Shown here piece after piece: positions 40,019 to 42,495 of a stretch of 42,495 nucleotides of DNA (position 1 is the first letter of the stretch; every line of letters starts with the position of its first letter). This DNA comes from Candidatus Peribacteria bacterium RIFCSPLOWO2_12_FULL_55_15 (GTDB taxonomy: Bacteria > Patescibacteriota > Gracilibacteria > Peribacterales > Peribacteraceae). Under the pieces are notes generated by a model. The model worked only from the letters and a program-made list of their open reading frames with translations. It was not told where the DNA came from and made no database searches. Location of the stretch: positions 112,349 to 154,843 of the forward strand of contig MFYG01000020.1 of the NCBI GenBank assembly GCA_001789045.1, in the 5' to 3' direction. The translations under genes and the position numbers were made by a program.

Positions 40019-40756
40019 CTACAGGTACTGACCGGCGTCTACTTTGATCACTTGGCCCGTGATGTGTCGTGCGGCATCGCTGCAGAGGAACGCAACGACC
40101 GGTGCAATGTCTTCGGGTTTCCCGAGTCGCTTGATGGCACATTCACTCAGGACGAGTTCGCGCACGGAGTCGGGAGTATCTCTTTGTGATGTGGTCTCTA
40201 TAAAACCGGGTGCGACGAGGTTTACATTAATAGTATTTTCTCCCATTTCGAGAGCAGCCGCTTTGACGAGCCCGACGAGTCCCGCTTTAGCGGCGTTGTA
40301 ACTTGCCGAATTCTTGCGACCGCGTAGCCCGTTGATCGAGCCGATGGAAACGATCTTGCCGTGTTTCTGCTTTCGCATGACGGGGGCCACTGCGTGGATA
40401 TAGTTGAATGTTCCTTTCAATGTGACATCGATGACTTGACCCCAGTCTTCTTCCGTAAGTTCCCAGAGGAGCCCCTTGCGCGCGATCCCCGCGCTACAGA
40501 CGAGGGCGTGGATGTTTCCGAGTTTCTTCTGCACGTCGCCCACCACTGCGTGCGCGCGATCGAAGTTCGCGGCATCTGCCTGGTAGGCAGCCGCTTTTCT
40601 TCCGAGCGTTTCCACTGCTTTCACGACCTTGGCGGCTTCCTCCTCCTCCGAGAGGTACGTGAAAGCGACGTCGTACCCCGCACGCGCAAGCGTGCGGACG
40701 ATCTCCGCTCCGAGCCCGCGTGAACCTCCTGTGACAAGTGCGATTCTGGCTTCCAA
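40019..40756 (-). CDS. short-chain dehydrogenase/reductase, FabG-like
   Basis: A 245-residue classical SDR. The cofactor motif is TGGSRGLG (residues 9-16), the structural motif is LVCSAGIARKG (CSAG in place of NNAG), and the catalytic Ser, Tyr and Lys are visible in SIGSINGLRG and SASYNAAKAG. The end GQVIKVDAGQYL fits the FabG pattern. It could be a 3-oxoacyl-ACP reductase, but in this sugar locus a nucleotide-sugar reductase is equally possible. The start is TTG at 40756, with TACAAT exactly six bases upstream. It lies 32 bases after PseC. Confidence 0.88.
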   Translation of the reverse strand: MEARIALVTGGSRGLGAEIVRTLARAGYDVAFTYLSEEEEAAKVVKAVETLGRKAAAYQADAANFDRAHAVVGDVQKKLGNIHALVCSAGIARKGLLWELTEEDWGQVIDVTLKGTFNYIHAVAPVMRKQKHGKIVSIGSINGLRGRKNSASYNAAKAGLVGLVKAAALEMGENTINVNLVAPGFIETTSQRDTPDSVRELVLSECAIKRLGKPEDIAPVVAFLCSDAARHITGQVIKVDAGQYL

Positions 40757-40762
40757 GAGCGC

Positions 40763-40768
40763 ATTGTA
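40763..40768 (-). promoter_or_regulatory. putative -10 element (TACAAT), leaderless TTG start
   Basis: TACAAT, one mismatch from consensus, ends exactly six bases before the TTG at 40756. It lies in the 32-base gap after pseC. The -35 region has no good match. Confidence 0.5.
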
Positions 40769-40788
40769 GCAGAAAATGGGGGAAGGCG

Positions 40789-41982
40789 TTATCTCTGGTA
40801 ATAGCTGCAGACCTTTTTCATTGCTTCGATGACGTCCAGGGCATCGGCGTCGGTCATTCCTGCGAAGAGTGGGAGAGAGATGATCTGTTCATAGGCGGCT
40901 TCCGCGACGGGGCACATTCCGGGATGTGTCCCAAAGTGTTCCCGGTAGAACGGATGGAGGTGGACGGGGATGTAGTGCACATTCACGCCCAAGTTCTCGG
41001 CCCGCAGCGCCTTGAAAATTTCCGTGCGGCCGACTGTGAGCATCCCCGGGTTCACCCGCACGACGTACAGGTGATACGCGTGCGAGACGTTTGGTTGCAC
41101 CGTGAGTGGCGTGATGGCGTGGATCTCCGCGAATGCGGCATCATAGCGGTGCGCGACGTCCTGCCGCCGCTTCGTCCATGCGGGCACTTTGCGCAGCTGC
41201 GCGATGCCCAGCGCGCACTGGAAGTCCGTCAGACGCTCGTTGAAGCCAATGTCCGTCATCTCATAGAACCATGATCCGCGTTCCTGCCGTTCGCGGTGGT
41301 CGCTCGTGAGTCCGTGGTTGCGGAAGCGACGCATCGTTGCGGCGGCTTCGGCGTCATTGGTGGTGATCATGCCGCCCTCTCCGGTCGTCATAGGTTTGAC
41401 CGCGTGGAAGCTGAAGGTGCTGAGGTCCGCGAGCGAACCCACGGGCTTTCCCTTGGAGGAGCCCCCGATCGCATGGCATGCGTCCGCGACCAGCGGGAGA
41501 CCGTGACGCTCGGTGACGGCGCGAAGGCCGTCGTAGTCGCAGGGTTGTCCGGCGTAGTCCACGCAGCAGACGGCCTTGGTCTTCGGCGTGATCGCCGCTT
41601 CCACCTTTGCAGGATCGATGAGCAGGGTTCCCGGATCGCTGTCCACGAAGACCGGCGTACCGTTGAGGAAGACCGCCGCGTTCGCCGTCGCGGCGAAGGT
41701 CATCGCGGGAACAATCACTTCATCCCCGTTGCCGACGCCGAGTGCGGAGAATGCCCCATGCAGCGCCGCTGTTCCGCTACTGACCGCCACCGCCTCTTTG
41801 GCGCCGACGAAGGAAGCGAAGGCTTGCTCGAATTCTTCCACCTTCGGACCGGTGGTGAGCCAGTCGGACCGGAGAGTCTCGGTGACGACCTGCACGTCAT
41901 CTTCCCCGATGGTCTGGCGGCTGTAGGGAAGCAGCGTCTCCCGGACGGGCATGCCGCCGGCGATGGCGGGGATCTCAGGCAT
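40789..41982 (-). CDS. pseC: UDP-4-amino-4,6-dideoxy-N-acetyl-altrosamine transaminase (PseC)
   Basis: A 397-residue PLP enzyme of the DegT/DnrJ/EryC1/StrS family that aminates the 4-keto sugar made by PseB. It has LPYSRQTIGEDDVQ, SDWLTTGPKVEEFEQ, VSSGTAALHGAF, PAMTFAATANAAVF, DYAGQPCDYD, ADACHAIGG and the PLP-lysine segment FSFHAVKPMTTGEGG. The 'SDWLTTGP' and 'DDAGQP/DYAGQP' segments are typical of PseC. The ATG at 41982 overlaps the PseB stop by one base (TGATG), so the pair is translationally coupled. All expected PLP residues are present. Confidence 0.93.
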   Translation of the reverse strand: MPEIPAIAGGMPVRETLLPYSRQTIGEDDVQVVTETLRSDWLTTGPKVEEFEQAFASFVGAKEAVAVSSGTAALHGAFSALGVGNGDEVIVPAMTFAATANAAVFLNGTPVFVDSDPGTLLIDPAKVEAAITPKTKAVCCVDYAGQPCDYDGLRAVTERHGLPLVADACHAIGGSSKGKPVGSLADLSTFSFHAVKPMTTGEGGMITTNDAEAAATMRRFRNHGLTSDHRERQERGSWFYEMTDIGFNERLTDFQCALGIAQLRKVPAWTKRRQDVAHRYDAAFAEIHAITPLTVQPNVSHAYHLYVVRVNPGMLTVGRTEIFKALRAENLGVNVHYIPVHLHPFYREHFGTHPGMCPVAEAAYEQIISLPLFAGMTDADALDVIEAMKKVCSYYQR

Positions 41983-42495
41983 CACTCTGCGGCAATCATT
42001 TCCCGGAGCTTCTCCACCGTCAGCCACTCTTTATTAGCGTCGCTCGCATACTGGAAACCTTCGGGAACATTGGACTCCGGCAACGATCCCTCCCCCCACG
42101 ACGGAGTCTCCGGTTGAATGACGAACGAGTCGTCATATTCGACGGTGTGGCGCGCTTCATCGGTCGAGAGCAGCACTTCGTGCAGTTTCTCTCCCGGGCG
42201 GATGCCGACGGTCTTCATCATGCAGTCCGGTGCAACGACTTTCGCGAGATCCGTAATCTTCATGCTCGGAATTTTTGGCACAAACACTTCTCCGCCATGC
42301 ATCTTCTGCAGACAATCGATGACGAAGCGCACACCCTGATCGAGCGTAATCCAGAAGCGCGTCATGCGGGCGTCGGTCACGGTCACGGTCCCCGTGTCAC
42401 GCTGCTTCATAAACAATGGAACGACACTCCCGCGACTGCCGACGACGTTTCCGTAACGCACGCAGGCAAAGTGCGTGTTTCCAAAGCCAACGTAG
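41982..42495 (-). CDS. pseB: UDP-GlcNAc 4,6-dehydratase, inverting (PseB), 3' part
   Basis: The first enzyme of pseudaminic acid synthesis. The frame is open to the right edge, so the N-terminal part with the NAD-binding and catalytic residues lies outside. The visible ~170 residues contain CVRYGNVVGSRGSVVPLF, VTDARMTRFWITLDQGV, GEVFVPKIPSMKI and GIRPGEKLHEVLL, characteristic of PseB/FlaA1-type dehydratases. It is directly upstream of and coupled to pseC. Confidence 0.93.
   Translation of the reverse strand, partial: YVGFGNTHFACVRYGNVVGSRGSVVPLFMKQRDTGTVTVTDARMTRFWITLDQGVRFVIDCLQKMHGGEVFVPKIPSMKITDLAKVVAPDCMMKTVGIRPGEKLHEVLLSTDEARHTVEYDDSFVIQPETPSWGEGSLPESNVPEGFQYASDANKEWLTVEKLREMIAAE

Noticed and set aside
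1-42495. CRISPR arrays, transposases, integrases or prophage genes
   Set aside because: No regularly spaced direct repeats and no protein with transposase, recombinase or phage structural motifs were found on either strand.

Overview
The window is a bacterial chromosomal segment, about 55% G+C by eye. It encodes mostly cell-surface glycan biosynthesis, and it shows no phage, transposase, integrase or CRISPR features. It is densely coding with many strand switches, and no stretch over 300 bases lacks a gene. TGA is used freely as a stop, so the standard bacterial code applies. A murA end next to a metal-site-free beta-lactamase-fold protein, the lack of Shine-Dalgarno sequences and the many predicted leaderless genes would fit a Patescibacteria (CPR) genome, possibly Peribacteria-like. 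That placement is inference and cannot be proven from the window.

Layout. 1-1349: the 3' part of murA, a degenerate MBL-fold protein, a possible 42-residue ORF and tRNA-Arg(CCT). 1373-3696 (minus): a carbamoyltransferase module (DUF5989, SxtJ-like protein, carbamoyltransferase). 3721-11594: a methyltransferase, a GT2, a possible toroid-fold protein, a second methyltransferase, a flippase-like membrane protein, a GT-C-like membrane protein and a GT4. 11658-14418: an MsbA-type ABC exporter, a methyltransferase-like protein and a possible small ORF. 14352-19893: nonulosonic acid cassette 1 (NeuB, NeuC/LegG, NeuA and a D-2-hydroxyacid dehydrogenase), divergent from a capsule-synthesis-type putative transferase. 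19903-25615: a YfhO-like membrane protein, then GT2, methyltransferase and GT-C. 25646-30153: a CDP-paratose-2-epimerase-like enzyme, a methyltransferase, a GT4 and a second capsule-synthesis-type transferase. 30190-42495: cassette 2, which looks like pseudaminic acid (PIG-L deacetylase, PseI, ATP-grasp, metallophosphatase, aldo/keto reductase, a PseG-PseH fusion, HisH2-HisF2-PseA/LegA, a zinc-finger methyltransferase, an SDR, PseC and the 3' part of PseB).

How the parts may work together (inference). The two cassettes would make two different nonulosonic acids. The HisH/HisF/amidotransferase trio could install an acetamidino group on one of them. The two paralogous capsule-type transferases, each beside one synthase, could add the sugars to a glycan. 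GT2 enzymes would charge lipid carriers used by the multi-pass GT-C-like proteins. The ABC exporter and the flippase-like protein could move lipid-linked material, and the carbamoyltransferase and methyltransferases would decorate the product.

Regulation. Across the window a TANNNT hexamer, often close to the -10 consensus, ends 6-9 bases before the start codon of about sixteen genes, including GTG and TTG starts. This predicts leaderless or nearly leaderless mRNAs and was used to choose several starts.
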